DNA of 64,000 bases, from assembly GCF_900113015.1 (NCBI RefSeq), contig NZ_FONV01000001.1:310001-374000 (forward strand), given 5' to 3'. Origin of the DNA: Actinoplanes philippinensis. GTDB lineage: Bacteria; Actinomycetota; Actinomycetes; Mycobacteriales; Micromonosporaceae. The notes under the pieces are model-generated. The model saw only the letters and a list, made by a program, of their open reading frames with translations. It did no database searches and had not been told where the DNA came from. This document shows, in pieces, positions 28,367-37,031 of this stretch. Position 1 is the stretch's first letter, and each line of letters opens with the position of its first letter. Made by a program: the position numbers and the translations under genes.

Positions 28367-29400
28367 GAGCGGCCGTCCGGGATCAGGACGACCTTGCCGG
28401 CCACCGTACGGGACTCGGCCAGCACCATCGCGTCGGCGGCCCGGCCGAGCGGCAGACGGGCCGCGATCTGCGGGACCAGGACGCCCTCGGCCAGCAGCCC
28501 GAGCACCGCGGTGAGGTCGTCACGCAGGCGGGCCCGGAACGTGTCGCGCTGCTTGACGCCGTCCCAGAAGTTGTAGAGGTGGGCGCGGCGCGCGTTGGGC
28601 GAGTAGTGCCACTGCTTGATCCGGGCGTAGGCGGTCAGGAACGGCAGCCGGGCGTTGCCGTCGTCGTTCTTCGCGGACGCCGCCCCGTACGACACGAGCG
28701 TGCCGTCGCGTCGCAGCGTCTGCCAGGACTGTTTCAGGCCCGGCCCGCCGACGTGGTCGAAGACCGCGTCCGCGCCGCCCGGCACGAGCGCCCGGATCTT
28801 CTCGTACATGTCCGGGTCCCGGTAGTCGACCGGGGTGGCGCCGAGCGCGCGCACCAGGGCGTGATGGCGTTCCGCCGCGGTGCCGATCACCGTGATCCCG
28901 GCGTGCCGGGCCAGTTGCAGCAGCGTCGAGCCGACCCCGCCGTTGGCGCCGAGCACGACGATCGTCCCGCCCCGGCGCACCTTCGCCAGGCCGTGCAGCA
29001 TCTGCCACGCGGTGATCCCGTTGACCAGGACGGTCTCCACCTCGGCCGGGTCCAGGCCATCCGGCACCGCGACCAGGTCGGCGGCGTCCAGCAGCAGGTG
29101 GCTGGCCCACGCGCCGGTCTTGGTGACCGCGGCGAACCGCCGGCCGGTCAGGTCCGGGTCGACGCCCGGCCCGGTCGCGACGACCGTGCCGACGACGTCG
29201 TAGCCGGGCACGAACGGGAACGGCGGCTGGTCGTAGTAGCGGCCGAGGCGCATCTGCTGCTCGGCGAAGGACACGCCGGTCGCCTCCATCCGCAGCGTCA
29301 CCTGCCCGGCCGACGGGGCCGGCAGGTCGATCTCGCGTTGCTGGAGCCCGTGCGGTTCGACGGGGCCGGGCATCACGATCTGCGTCGCGGTGACGGTCAT
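28363..29400 (-). CDS. Zinc-free MDR oxidoreductase (quinone reductase type)
   Basis: A 345-residue reductase. It has a GroES-like N-domain (SFAEQQMRLGRYYDQPPFPF, then VPGYDVVGTV), nucleotide loop VVLGANGGVGSTLLQLA, and substrate-side VFDHVGGPGLKQSWQTLRRD. Cys zinc ligands are absent. It probably reduces quinones or enones with NADPH. ATG 29400 was chosen because a longer frame would cross the double operator upstream. It is first in a two-gene operon and divergent from the Dabb/DUF2306 pair. Confidence 0.87.
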   Translation of the reverse strand: MTVTATQIVMPGPVEPHGLQQREIDLPAPSAGQVTLRMEATGVSFAEQQMRLGRYYDQPPFPFVPGYDVVGTVVATGPGVDPDLTGRRFAAVTKTGAWASHLLLDAADLVAVPDGLDPAEVETVLVNGITAWQMLHGLAKVRRGGTIVVLGANGGVGSTLLQLARHAGITVIGTAAERHHALVRALGATPVDYRDPDMYEKIRALVPGGADAVFDHVGGPGLKQSWQTLRRDGTLVSYGAASAKNDDGNARLPFLTAYARIKQWHYSPNARRAHLYNFWDGVKQRDTFRARLRDDLTAVLGLLAEGVLVPQIAARLPLGRAADAMVLAESRTVAGKVVLIPDGRS

Positions 29401-29468
29401 CCCCGCACTCCTCGAATGTTGTGGTTCGTACACCGCACCACTGTCGATCCGGGCGGCCGCCGCCCGCG

Positions 29469-29522
29469 TCGGCACTCGTTGCCTAATCGCGGGCGGCGCG
29501 GCGGTTAGGCAACGAGTGCCGA
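29469..29522. promoter_or_regulatory. Double operator: perfect 18-bp inverted repeat with 18-bp spacer
   Basis: TCGGCACTCGTTGCCTAA (29469-29486) recurs as its exact reverse complement at 29505-29522. Each arm itself contains a small palindrome GGCA-N5-TGCC. This is therefore two copies of one site in opposite orientation, 36 bp centre to centre. It sits in the middle of the 182-nt divergent promoter between the oxidoreductase pair and the Dabb/DUF2306 pair. No cognate dimeric repressor gene is adjacent. Confidence 0.75.
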
Positions 29523-29582
29523 TGGACGCGGCCCGCCGCCCGGACAGGATCGGTGCCGCAACCGCAGATCGAGGAGAAACCG

Positions 29583-29972
29583 ATGATCCACCACATCGTC
29601 CGGATGAAGCCCAAGGCGGACGTGACACCGGAACAGATCGACGAGGTGCTGGCGTGCCTGCGTGAACAGGGCCGGGTCATCCCGGCGGTGACGTCGTTCA
29701 CCGTGGGCCGGGAGCACGGCACCGGCTTCGACTTCGGCGCCGTGTTCGTCATCGAGGACCTGGACGGCTACTGGGAGTACCTGATCCACCCGGCACACAC
29801 CCACACCGACCGGGTGGGCCTGCCGCTGGCCGAGCGGATCGAGACGTACGACGTGTCGGACGACGAGGACCCGGACTTCGGCCCGCGGATCGCCGCCCTG
29901 CACCACCGCCGCTACGCCGCCGACCCCGAGCTCGCCGCCCTGGTCGCGGCCCTGCCGGCGGCCGGCCGGTGA
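29583..29972 (+). CDS. Dabb-domain (stress-responsive A/B barrel) protein
   Basis: A 129-residue protein beginning MIHHIVRMKPKADVTPEQID, the hallmark of the dimeric ferredoxin-like Dabb family, with HPAHTHTDRVGLPLAERIET as its second conserved block. Dabb proteins include decarboxylases and cyclases as well as proteins of unknown stress role. ATG 29583 has a GAGGAGAAA ribosome site. It overlaps the DUF2306 gene by 4 nt and is divergent from two quinone-reductase-like genes, so a joint response to a reactive small molecule is plausible. Confidence 0.8.
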   Translation: MIHHIVRMKPKADVTPEQIDEVLACLREQGRVIPAVTSFTVGREHGTGFDFGAVFVIEDLDGYWEYLIHPAHTHTDRVGLPLAERIETYDVSDDEDPDFGPRIAALHHRRYAADPELAALVAALPAAGR

Positions 29973-30601
29973 AGCGGTTCCTCTGGGTGCTGCTGACCGT
30001 CTCGGCACTCGGCATCACCGCCTATTTCGTGCCGCCGTACCTGGTCGGCGGCACCACGGTGCCCGGGCTCGACCGGAGCATCCCCGGCTACTACACGAGC
30101 CTGGTGATCCACGCTCTGCCGGCCGGCACCGCGCTGGCGATCGGGCCGTTCCAGTTCGTGACCCGGCTACGGACCCGGTTCCCCCGCGCGCACCGGATCG
30201 CCGGGCGGGTCTACCTGATCGCCGTCGTCGTCGCGTCGCTCGCCGCGACCTGGTCGGCGGCGGTCACCAGGAGCGGCTTCGCGTTGCAGGTGGCGTTCTT
30301 CGCCCTGATCGCGGCCTGGCTGTACACGGCGGCGCAGGCGTACCGGACCATCCGCCGCCGGGACGTGAAGGCGCACCGGGTGTGGATGATCCGCAACTAC
30401 ACGCTGACGTTCGCGGCCGTGACGCTGCGGATCTACCAGTTGATCCTGCTGCAGGTGTGGCCGCTGATGCCGGACCTGGAGTATGCGGAGATCTACACGT
30501 CCAGCGCGTGGCTGTCGCTGGCCGGCAACATCGCCGTCGCCGAGTACTTCATCGTCCACCGCGTCCTGGCGCCCCGGACCCGGCGGCCGGCCACCGTCTG
30601 A
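29969..30601 (+). CDS. DUF2306 membrane protein
   Basis: A 210-residue integral membrane protein with about five helices: residues 5-25, a second near 45-65, then VYLIAVVVASLAATW, LQVAFFALIAAWLYT and TFAAVTLRIYQLILL. The motif RAHRIAGRVYL and the KAHRVWMIRNYTLT block are diagnostic of DUF2306 and supply conserved His residues that could bind heme. The function is unknown. The GTG start overlaps the Dabb stop. Confidence 0.82.
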   Translation: MKRFLWVLLTVSALGITAYFVPPYLVGGTTVPGLDRSIPGYYTSLVIHALPAGTALAIGPFQFVTRLRTRFPRAHRIAGRVYLIAVVVASLAATWSAAVTRSGFALQVAFFALIAAWLYTAAQAYRTIRRRDVKAHRVWMIRNYTLTFAAVTLRIYQLILLQVWPLMPDLEYAEIYTSSAWLSLAGNIAVAEYFIVHRVLAPRTRRPATV

Positions 30602-30635
30602 GAGGGGTGTGCCCGGGAGCCCGGGCACACCCCTC
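30602..30635. terminator. Bidirectional hairpin terminator
   Basis: GAGGGGTGTGCCCGGG pairs with CCCGGGCACACCCCTC across AG: 16 perfect base pairs. It lies between the DUF2306 stop and the convergent EF-Tu stop. Confidence 0.75.
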
Positions 30636-30644
30636 CACACCGGA

Positions 30645-31835
30645 TCAGTCCAGCACGGCGAGCACCGTGCCGGCGGCGACCGTGCGATTGCCCTCACGGA
30701 CCGCGAAGCCCATGCCCGCTTCCAGGGCGATCGGCTTGCCGAGGGTGACGGTCACCTCGTCCAGCGTGTCGCCGGGCATGACGAGGTCGAGGCCGCCCAG
30801 GTCGATCCCGCCGGACACGTCGGTCGTGTGGAAGTAGAACTGTGGACGGTAGTCGGCGGCGAACGGCGTGTGCCGGCCGCCCTCGGCGCTCGTCAGGGCG
30901 TACACCCGTGCCGTGAAGACCCGGTGGGGCCGCACGCTGGACGGCGCGGCAAGGACCTGGCCGCGCTGCACCTGCTCGCGCTTGACCCCGCGGAGCAGGA
31001 CGGCGGCGTTGTCGCCGGCCTGCGCCGACTCCAGCACCTTGCCGAACGTCTCCAGGCCGGTGGCGACGCTGGCGACGGTCGGTCCGAGGCCGACCACCTC
31101 GACCGGCTCGCCGGCGCGCAGCTCGCCACGCTCCACCTTGCCGGTGACGACGGTGCCCCGGCCGGAGATCGACAGCACGTTCTCGATCGGCATCAGGAAC
31201 GGCTCGCCCAGCTCCCGCGGCGGGATCGGCACGTAGCCGTCGACCGCGTCGAGCAGCTCGGCGATCGAGTCCACCCAGCGCGGGTCGCCCTCGAGCGCCT
31301 TGAGCGCGCTGACCCGCACCACCGGCACCGCGTCACCGGGGAACCCGTACTGCGACAGCAGCTCACGGACCTCCAGCTCGACCAGGTCGAGCAGTTCCGG
31401 GTCGTCGACGGCGTCGCTCTTGTTGAGCGCCACCACGAGGTACGGCACACCGACCCGCCGGGCCAGCAGCACGTGCTCCCGCGTCTGCGGCATCGACCCG
31501 TCCTGGGCCGACACGACCAGGATCGCGCCGTCCACCTGCGCCGCACCGGTGATCATGTTCTTCACGTAGTCGGCGTGGCCGGGCATGTCGACGTGGGCGT
31601 AGTGCCGGGACGCGGTCTCGTACTCGACGTGGGCGATGGTGATGGTGATGCCGCGCAGCGCCTCCTCCGGCGCCTTGTCGATCCCCTCGAACGCGACGTA
31701 CCGGTTGGAGGCCGGGTCGCGGTCGGCGAGGACCTTGGTGATCGCGGCGGTCAGGGTCGTCTTGCCGTGGTCGACGTGACCCATCGTGCCGATGTTCAGG
31801 TGCGGCTTGTTCCGGACGAACTGGCTCTTGGCCAT
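30645..31835 (-). CDS. tuf: Divergent second elongation factor Tu
   Basis: A full-length 396-residue EF-Tu. G1 is GHVDHGKT (19-26), switch I ends in RGIT (61-64), G3 is DMPGH (83-87) and G4 is NKSD (138-141). Domains 2 and 3 are complete. Several usually invariant places differ: DCPGH is DMPGH, IKN is VKN and FYFRTTD is FYFHTTD. The gene stands alone instead of following rpsL-rpsG-fusA. It is therefore most likely an accessory EF-Tu like the tuf3 genes of streptomycetes, for example giving tolerance to EF-Tu-directed antibiotics or acting in the stringent response. That role is inference. Upstream is a 231-nt leader with strong hairpins. Confidence 0.93.
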   Translation of the reverse strand: MAKSQFVRNKPHLNIGTMGHVDHGKTTLTAAITKVLADRDPASNRYVAFEGIDKAPEEALRGITITIAHVEYETASRHYAHVDMPGHADYVKNMITGAAQVDGAILVVSAQDGSMPQTREHVLLARRVGVPYLVVALNKSDAVDDPELLDLVELEVRELLSQYGFPGDAVPVVRVSALKALEGDPRWVDSIAELLDAVDGYVPIPPRELGEPFLMPIENVLSISGRGTVVTGKVERGELRAGEPVEVVGLGPTVASVATGLETFGKVLESAQAGDNAAVLLRGVKREQVQRGQVLAAPSSVRPHRVFTARVYALTSAEGGRHTPFAADYRPQFYFHTTDVSGGIDLGGLDLVMPGDTLDEVTVTLGKPIALEAGMGFAVREGNRTVAAGTVLAVLD

Positions 31836-31924
31836 GATGGATTTTCCTCACTGGATGCGAGGCAGAAGGGTGACGCGCGGGCCCGATGCCAGCCGGGTCG
31901 CGCCAGAACCACGCACGGAGCAGC

Positions 31925-31976
31925 GACCCCTCCCCCGGGTTCTGCTGCCAACGGGAAGGGGTCAGATTCGCGAATC
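31925..31976 (-). promoter_or_regulatory. Leader hairpins upstream of tuf
   Basis: Two adjacent structures lie between the esterase stop and tuf. One is a 12-bp palindrome GATTCGCGAATC (31965-31976). The other is a long imperfect stem, GACCCCTTCCCG against CGGGGGAGGGGTC (31925-31963). They could terminate the esterase transcript or act as a leader element of tuf, about 90 nt before its start. Confidence 0.45.
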
Positions 31977-32066
31977 GTGCTCGATCAGCGCACGCACGGG
32001 AGCCACCGCGAGGGGCAGCTGCAGACCGGGCGTGAACATGTCGACGAATCTAGAGCCCGTCGTCGA

Positions 32067-33215
32067 TCAGCGCGACCGATTTACCGCCAGCAGCCCGTCG
32101 GCGAAGGTGCGCCGCCAGTTGACGTAGTCGTGCGATCCGGCGTACTCGGCGTAGTGCACGTCGTAGCCGCGGCCGCGCAGCGCGTCGCGCATCCGGCGGT
32201 TGACCTCGACCTGGGTCGCGCCGGTCGGGCCCGGGGTCGTCTCCGAGGCGCCGACGTCGAGGTAGAAGCGCACGTCGGCGCGGGGCCGGGCGGCGACCTG
32301 GCCGGTGAGCCACTCCGGCTCGCCGTCGGGCCCCCACCAGAAGCTGCCGGACTGGCAGATCGCCCCGCCGAACACCTCCGGCAGCTCGAGCGCGAGATAG
32401 GCGGCGGCGAGGCCACCGCGGGAGGCGCCGGCGACGATGTTGCGGCCTCCGGTGTCCGGCGTTCCCCAGGTGGTACGCGCGAACGGCATCACCTCCGACG
32501 CGATGAAGTCACGCAGCGCCGGGACGGCGCCGAGCTCGTCGTCGCGGGCCGCCTCCGGCAGGTGCACGAAGATCGCGGTGCACGGCGCGATCCGCCCCGC
32601 CGCGACCAGGTTGTCCAGGGTCTCCGGGATCCGCAGCACCTCCCGCGAGTTGTGCCCGTCGAAGACCACCAGGGTGGGCAGCCCCGTGCCGGGCACTCCG
32701 GCCGGCCGGTGCAGGACCAGGTGCCGGTCACCGCCGAACACCGCACTGTGCAGGGTGCGCGTCTCGCGCGTGCCCGGGGTGACGCCGGGCCGGCGGCCGG
32801 TCCACGGCTCGGCGGGGGCGCCGGGCAGCCGCAGCACCGAGGCCCACACGTCGTGGTCGGTGGGGTCCAGCGGGTCGGCGGGAAAGTGCTGGCGGATCGG
32901 GTTCCCGGGGTCGACGTGCGCGGCCCCGGCGCCGGACGGGTCGCGGGGCATGGCGTCGCCGTCGCCGTGGGCCAGGTAGTAGACGGTGTGCGTGGCGGCC
33001 GGCATCACCCGGGTCAGATGCCAGATGTCGGTGCCGGGGATCCGGGTCAGGTCGTCCCAGAGACCCCAGCAGATCCGGGTCCGCTCGGCGTCGCCCCGCC
33101 ACAGGAAGGTGACCCGCACGTGGTCGTCGTCCCACGGCTCGACGAGGGGCGTTCCCCCGGCGGAGAGGTCGGCCCAGAGCCCCGGGTCGGCTTGCAGCCG
33201 ATCGATGATTCCCAC
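32067..33215 (-). CDS. Enterochelin-esterase-like (Fes family) hydrolase
   Basis: A 382-residue cytoplasmic esterase. The N-terminal part has the Fes layout (GTPLVEPWDDDHVRVTFLWR and a DPLDP linker). The C-terminal alpha/beta part has the nucleophile GASRGGLAAAY, the acid region LDVGASETTPG and the catalytic His in AGSHDYVNWR. Fes enzymes hydrolyse ferric tris-catechol siderophores, and the match to this family is good. No siderophore genes are nearby, so another ester substrate is possible. The start is uncertain: GTG 33215 was chosen, while a TTG at 33251 would overlap the redoxin gene by 4 nt. Confidence 0.8.
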   Translation of the reverse strand: MGIIDRLQADPGLWADLSAGGTPLVEPWDDDHVRVTFLWRGDAERTRICWGLWDDLTRIPGTDIWHLTRVMPAATHTVYYLAHGDGDAMPRDPSGAGAAHVDPGNPIRQHFPADPLDPTDHDVWASVLRLPGAPAEPWTGRRPGVTPGTRETRTLHSAVFGGDRHLVLHRPAGVPGTGLPTLVVFDGHNSREVLRIPETLDNLVAAGRIAPCTAIFVHLPEAARDDELGAVPALRDFIASEVMPFARTTWGTPDTGGRNIVAGASRGGLAAAYLALELPEVFGGAICQSGSFWWGPDGEPEWLTGQVAARPRADVRFYLDVGASETTPGPTGATQVEVNRRMRDALRGRGYDVHYAEYAGSHDYVNWRRTFADGLLAVNRSR

Positions 33216-33247
33216 CTCGGCGAGCGTTTCAGCGGGCCGGTGACATG

Positions 33248-33835
33248 TCAATACGTCGATGCAACCCCGAGCGCGCGAACAGCAGCGACGACCCGGCCGG
33301 CCGGCAGCGGGTCGAGCCAGTTGGGCCGGACGTCGGCGAAGCGGACCAGGCCGGACCGGTCGACGACGACGACCGACGCGAACGGCAGCACCGAGCGGCC
33401 GGTGCCGAGCGGCTTGTCGGCGCCGGGGCTGGTGAAGCCGATCCGCAGCGCGTCGATGAGCACGTGCCGCGGATCGGCGGCGACGAGGAACGGCAGGTCG
33501 TCACGGTGCTTGAGATCGGCGAGCCGGCCGGGGGCCTGCGGGCTGACCGCGACCAGGTGGGCGCCGAGGTCGGTGAGGGCCGGCTCCAGCTCGGTCGCGT
33601 AGGCCCGGAGCAGGTCCTCGCACCAGGCGGACCCGGCATAGCGGACGAAGACCAGCACCAGGGGGCCGGTGCCGAGGAGCCGGTCGAGGTGGATCGGGCC
33701 GAGATCCACCTCGTAGAGCGGCTGGATCGGCAGCCGGTCGCCCACCGTCACCATCCGCTTCCAGATCGCGTTGCGGTCGAGAAGCTGCCGGAACGCTTCG
33801 CCGTCGACCCGCCGCAGGTCATGCACGGTCGTCAT
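33248..33835 (-). CDS. AhpC/TSA-type redoxin-like protein
   Basis: A 195-residue thioredoxin-fold protein: VGDRLPIQPLYEVDLGPIHL, then LVLVFVRYAGSAWCEDLLRA and FVVVDRSG-type strands (ASVVVVDRSGLVRFADVRPN). A single Cys (SAWCEDLL) sits where peroxiredoxins have their peroxidatic Cys, but the usual PxxT/SxxC context is lost, so peroxidase activity is unsure. ATG 33835 has a GGGAG ribosome site. The AT-rich stretch just upstream (33865-33895) is likely its promoter. It ends where the esterase gene begins, so the pair is probably co-transcribed. Confidence 0.72.
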   Translation of the reverse strand: MTTVHDLRRVDGEAFRQLLDRNAIWKRMVTVGDRLPIQPLYEVDLGPIHLDRLLGTGPLVLVFVRYAGSAWCEDLLRAYATELEPALTDLGAHLVAVSPQAPGRLADLKHRDDLPFLVAADPRHVLIDALRIGFTSPGADKPLGTGRSVLPFASVVVVDRSGLVRFADVRPNWLDPLPAGRVVAAVRALGVASTY

Positions 33836-33902
33836 GATGTCTCCCTGTCGTAGAGGCGACCAGCATAACCCATTAAACACATAGGAGATATAGGGACCTG
33901 GG

Positions 33903-34250
33903 TCAGGCGACCGACCGGCTCACGTCCCAGTGCTCGACGATCAGGCCGTCCTCGAACCGCCAGATGTCGACCACGTCCTCGTTCGGCCCCTCGGCCGGGA
34001 TCAGCGTGTAGTGCGCCACCACGAACTCGGCGTCCGCGATGACGTGCTGGATCTCGATCTGCGCGGTCGCGATCGGCGAGGCGAGGATGAACTCGATCCA
34101 GGCGTCCCGTCCGGGCGGGGCGCCGACCGTGTGCGACACGAAATCCTCCCGGATGATCTCGCGCAGCACCTCGATCTCCCCGGCCGCGAACCGGCCGAAC
34201 GCATCGAGGAAACGTCTCTTGTTCTCTTCAGCGGGGTCGATGTCAGTCAT
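33903..34250 (-). CDS. SnoaL/NTF2-like protein
   Basis: A 115-residue cone-shaped fold: NKRRFLDAFGRFAAGEIEVL, REDFVSHTVGAPPGRDAWIE, and the C-terminal strand block VVDIWRFEDGLIVEHWDVSR, typical of SnoaL-like polyketide-cyclase/ester-cyclase relatives. ATG 34250 has GGTGAGG directly upstream. The gene lies 67 nt upstream of the redoxin start on the same strand. The substrate is unknown; many such proteins are orphan isomerases or hydrolases. Confidence 0.8.
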   Translation of the reverse strand: MTDIDPAEENKRRFLDAFGRFAAGEIEVLREIIREDFVSHTVGAPPGRDAWIEFILASPIATAQIEIQHVIADAEFVVAHYTLIPAEGPNEDVVDIWRFEDGLIVEHWDVSRSVA

Positions 34251-34534
34251 GCCCTCACCGTGGCATCGCCGACGGTCCGCTGTCGAGGTTCTTAGCATTG
34301 ATCCGATCGATCCGTGCCCGCTTTGCGAAAGTCTGCCCAGAAGGCCGGGGCGCGTGCGCCCGGACGGGCAATTTACCCGTTCCGCCCCCCACTGGCAGGC
34401 GTTTCCCTCGCAATATCCCCTGCGCTGTCCAACTGGTGAATCGTACGTTTCTCCAAGCGCATCCGGCAGGCACAAGTCTGCCCGCCGCGCGCATTTCCGT
34501 ACCCATTTCCGCGCACCATTCCAGGAGGCACCCG

Positions 34535-35170
34535 ATGCTGAACGTGATCGCCGCCGGAGCCATGCTGCTGTCGACCCTGGGCGGCGTTCCCGCCCCCGGC
34601 ACGCACATCGTCGAGCCGCCCGACGACATGACCATCTCGGTGGTGTCGGCGAACGGATCCGGCTGCCCCCAGGGCAGCGCCGTGGTCGAGGTCTCCCCCG
34701 ACAACAAGGCGTTCACCGTCTCGTACAGCAAGTTCGTCGCCGAGGTGGGCCCGCAGTCCGGTGCGCTCGACTACCGCAAACAGTGCCAGATCGCGCTGAA
34801 CGTGCTGATCCCGTCCGGCTACACCTACGGGATCGCGCGCGCCGACTACCGCGGATACGCCCGGCTCGAGGAGGGCGCCACCGCGTCCGAGACGGCGTTC
34901 TACTACTTCCAGGGCATGTCGAAGACGGGCGTCAGCAAGTACCAGTTCAGCGGATTCATGGACGACTCGTGGCAGGTCACCGACGAGATCGAGGTGGAGG
35001 CGATCACCTGGCTCCCGTGCGGTTCCTCCCGTTATCTGAACATCAACACCGAACTCAAGGTCAACCGCGGCTGGTCGAACAAGTCCACCACCAGTTTCAT
35101 CACCATGGACTCGTCCGACCTCAATCTCGACACCATCTACCGGGTCGCCTGGAAGCAATGTCCCTTCTGA
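34535..35170 (+). CDS. Secreted DUF4360 protein
   Basis: A 211-residue exported protein. The short signal peptide is MLNVIAAGAMLLSTLGGVPA. The mature part contains four Cys (SGCPQGS, RKQCQIA, WLPCGSS, WKQCPF) and the DUF4360 pattern GSGCPQGSAVVEVSPDNKAF and SYSKFVAEVG. It is a beta-rich, probably disulfide-bonded extracellular protein of unknown function. ATG 34535 follows AGGAGG. The 284-nt upstream gap shared with the SnoaL-like gene shows no strong element that I can name. Confidence 0.85.
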   Translation: MLNVIAAGAMLLSTLGGVPAPGTHIVEPPDDMTISVVSANGSGCPQGSAVVEVSPDNKAFTVSYSKFVAEVGPQSGALDYRKQCQIALNVLIPSGYTYGIARADYRGYARLEEGATASETAFYYFQGMSKTGVSKYQFSGFMDDSWQVTDEIEVEAITWLPCGSSRYLNINTELKVNRGWSNKSTTSFITMDSSDLNLDTIYRVAWKQCPF

Positions 35171-35222
35171 TCCGCGACCGTTCTCATCCCCACCCGTTCT
35201 CGTCCGCACCCCGTTCCGGCCG

Positions 35223-35888
35223 TCATCGCGGGCGGACCAGTCCCGCGTTGAAGGCGGCGATCACCAGCTGAGCACGATCGCGGGCGGACAGTTTCGCGAG
35301 CAGATGCGTGATATGCGTCTTCACCGTCTTCACCGAGATGACCAGGGCGGCAGCGATCTCGTCATTGGCGAGACCGTTTCCGATCAGCGCGAGAACCTCC
35401 ACCTCGCGTGGCGTGAGCCGTCGCAGCGCCCCGGCCGGACGTTCCGGCCGGGGCGCGGCCACATAGTGCGCGACCAGCCGCGTCAGAATCGACGGCGCGA
35501 ACAGCGACTCACCCCGGCACGTCCGCCGCACCGCATCGGCCAGGTCCTCCGGCCGGCTGTCCTTCAACAGGAACCCGGACGCGCCGGCCTGCAGCGCCTC
35601 GTACACGTACTCGTCCAGCTCGAACATGCTCAGCACCAGCACACGGGTGCCGGCCAGCGCAGGGTCGGCGCAGATCCGCCTGGTCGCGGTCAGCCCGTCC
35701 AGCCCGGGCATCCGGACGTCCATCAGCACCACATCCGGCCGGGTGGCCCGCGCCCGCACCACCGCCTCGGCACCGTCCCCGGCCTGCCCGACAACTTCAA
35801 GATCAGGCTGATGTCCGATAACGACCGCAAGACTGCGCCGCAGCAGCGGTTGATCATCAACAAGCAGAACCTTCAGCGGTACGGCCAC
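35223..35888 (-). CDS. NarL/FixJ-type response regulator
   Basis: A 221-residue response regulator. The receiver has acidic pair DD (11-12), phospho-acceptor Asp57 in VVLMDVRMPGLDG and Lys in LLKDSRPEDL. The C-terminal LuxR helix-turn-helix is LTPREVEVLALIGNGLANDE, then VISVKTVKTHITHLLAKL. The GTG start at 35888 has GGGGGAG 2-3 nt upstream. A longer frame would extend into a C-rich leader and is unlikely. It is the partner of the histidine kinase 158 nt upstream and probably controls the divergent ABC exporter. Confidence 0.92.
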   Translation of the reverse strand: MAVPLKVLLVDDQPLLRRSLAVVIGHQPDLEVVGQAGDGAEAVVRARATRPDVVLMDVRMPGLDGLTATRRICADPALAGTRVLVLSMFELDEYVYEALQAGASGFLLKDSRPEDLADAVRRTCRGESLFAPSILTRLVAHYVAAPRPERPAGALRRLTPREVEVLALIGNGLANDEIAAALVISVKTVKTHITHLLAKLSARDRAQLVIAAFNAGLVRPR

Positions 35889-35933
35889 CGCTCCCCCACC
35901 CGCACCCTGCCCGTCCCCGGCTTCGCCGCTACC

Positions 35934-36000
35934 GCCCACCCACACCCCGCCCCACCCTCTCCCCAGCCCTCACCCACAACTCCCCACCACCGCCCACCGC
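35934..36000 (-). other. G-quadruplex-capable leader between histidine kinase and response regulator
   Basis: On the transcribed (minus-sense) strand this 67-nt stretch has at least ten runs of three or more G separated by 1-7 nt. It is intergenic, between the kinase stop and the regulator start. Such a tract can fold into one or several G-quadruplexes in mRNA. The function is inference. Confidence 0.5.
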
Positions 36001-36046
36001 GAGCACGCCGGCTTCGGCGGTACGACCCCGGCCGGTCCCGGCGGCG

Positions 36047-36898
36047 TCACGGGGGCTCGTCGGGGATGCGGGCGACCAGGTGGAAGCCGCCGTCGACGCG
36101 TTCGGTGGTCAGGGTGCCGCCCAGGCTGCCGACTCGTTCGCGGAGGCCGGCCAGACCGTGACCCGCGCCGGGCGTCGGCCGCCAGCCGGGGACGGGGCCG
36201 CTGTCCGAGACGCTCACCACCACGTGCGAACCGTCCCGGCGCATCCGGACCGCCACGTCCGCGGGCCCCGCGTGACGGGCCGTGTTGGCCAGCCCTTCGC
36301 GGACCGTGCGGCAGATCGCGACCTGGACGCCGGGCGTTACCTCGCCGAGTTCGCCGCTGGTCAGATCGACCCGCAGCCCGGCGGTCAGCGCGGTTCGGAT
36401 GATCTCCGGCAACGCGTCGAGACCCTCGGTCGGGGCGCGCGGGCCGGGTGCGGCCGGATCCCGCAGGACGGTGAGCATCCGGCGCAGCTCGGCCGTCGTC
36501 TCCCGGCTGGCGGACTCGATGTCGTCGAGAGCTGCCCGCATCTGGTCCGGCCCCGGCTCGTAGCGGGCGGCCGCCACCCGCACGGTGATCGACCCCAGCC
36601 CGTGCGACACCAGATCGTGCAGGTCACGGGCGATCCGCAGCCGCTCGGCGAGAACCGCTTCGGTGGCCGCCCACGCGGTGAGACGGCGCTCGTATTCGGC
36701 ACGGTCGGCACGCCACCGCCGCACCGCCCAGACCGCTGCGGCGACGGCCCCACCACCGATCAGCACCGGGATCACGCGGGCCGCCGGCCCTTCGGCCCCG
36801 ACCGTGCACATCGCCATGATCAGCACGGCGACGACCACCAGCACGACCGGAACCGCCTTGCTCCGCCAGGCCGGCCGCTCGAACGCGTTCACCGCCAT
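36047..36898 (-). CDS. Two-component sensor histidine kinase (NarL-partner type)
   Basis: A 283-residue kinase with two transmembrane helices near the start (about 14-31 and 40-58) and no extracellular sensor domain, so it may sense the membrane itself. The DHp domain has RIARDLHDLVSHGLGSI with phospho-acceptor His94. The ATPase domain has N-box EGLANTARHAG, SDSGPVPGW and GHGLAGLRERVGSLGG. ATG 36898 was chosen because the upstream DNA is repetitive. It is divergent from an ABC exporter, an arrangement common for systems that sense membrane-active antibiotics in Gram-positives. Confidence 0.92.
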   Translation of the reverse strand: MAVNAFERPAWRSKAVPVVLVVVAVLIMAMCTVGAEGPAARVIPVLIGGGAVAAAVWAVRRWRADRAEYERRLTAWAATEAVLAERLRIARDLHDLVSHGLGSITVRVAAARYEPGPDQMRAALDDIESASRETTAELRRMLTVLRDPAAPGPRAPTEGLDALPEIIRTALTAGLRVDLTSGELGEVTPGVQVAICRTVREGLANTARHAGPADVAVRMRRDGSHVVVSVSDSGPVPGWRPTPGAGHGLAGLRERVGSLGGTLTTERVDGGFHLVARIPDEPP

Positions 36899-37031
36899 GA
36901 CTGTAATTCTCCGACCAGGGTCGTAGACCCGCCCGCCGACAGGCACCGCCCGCGCCAGCAGGACTGCCCGCCCGACGACAACGACGCCGACGACAACGAC
37001 TCCGGCCGACCGGCGACGACGGAGACGAGGG

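Noticed and set aside
29469..29522. Insertion sequence ends or an intrinsic terminator
   Set aside because: There is no transposase between or near the arms, and the position between two divergent starts fits operators rather than a terminator.
31925..31976. Possible riboswitch upstream of tuf
   Set aside because: The hairpins are real, but no conserved riboswitch core could be recognised, so they are listed only as leader structures.
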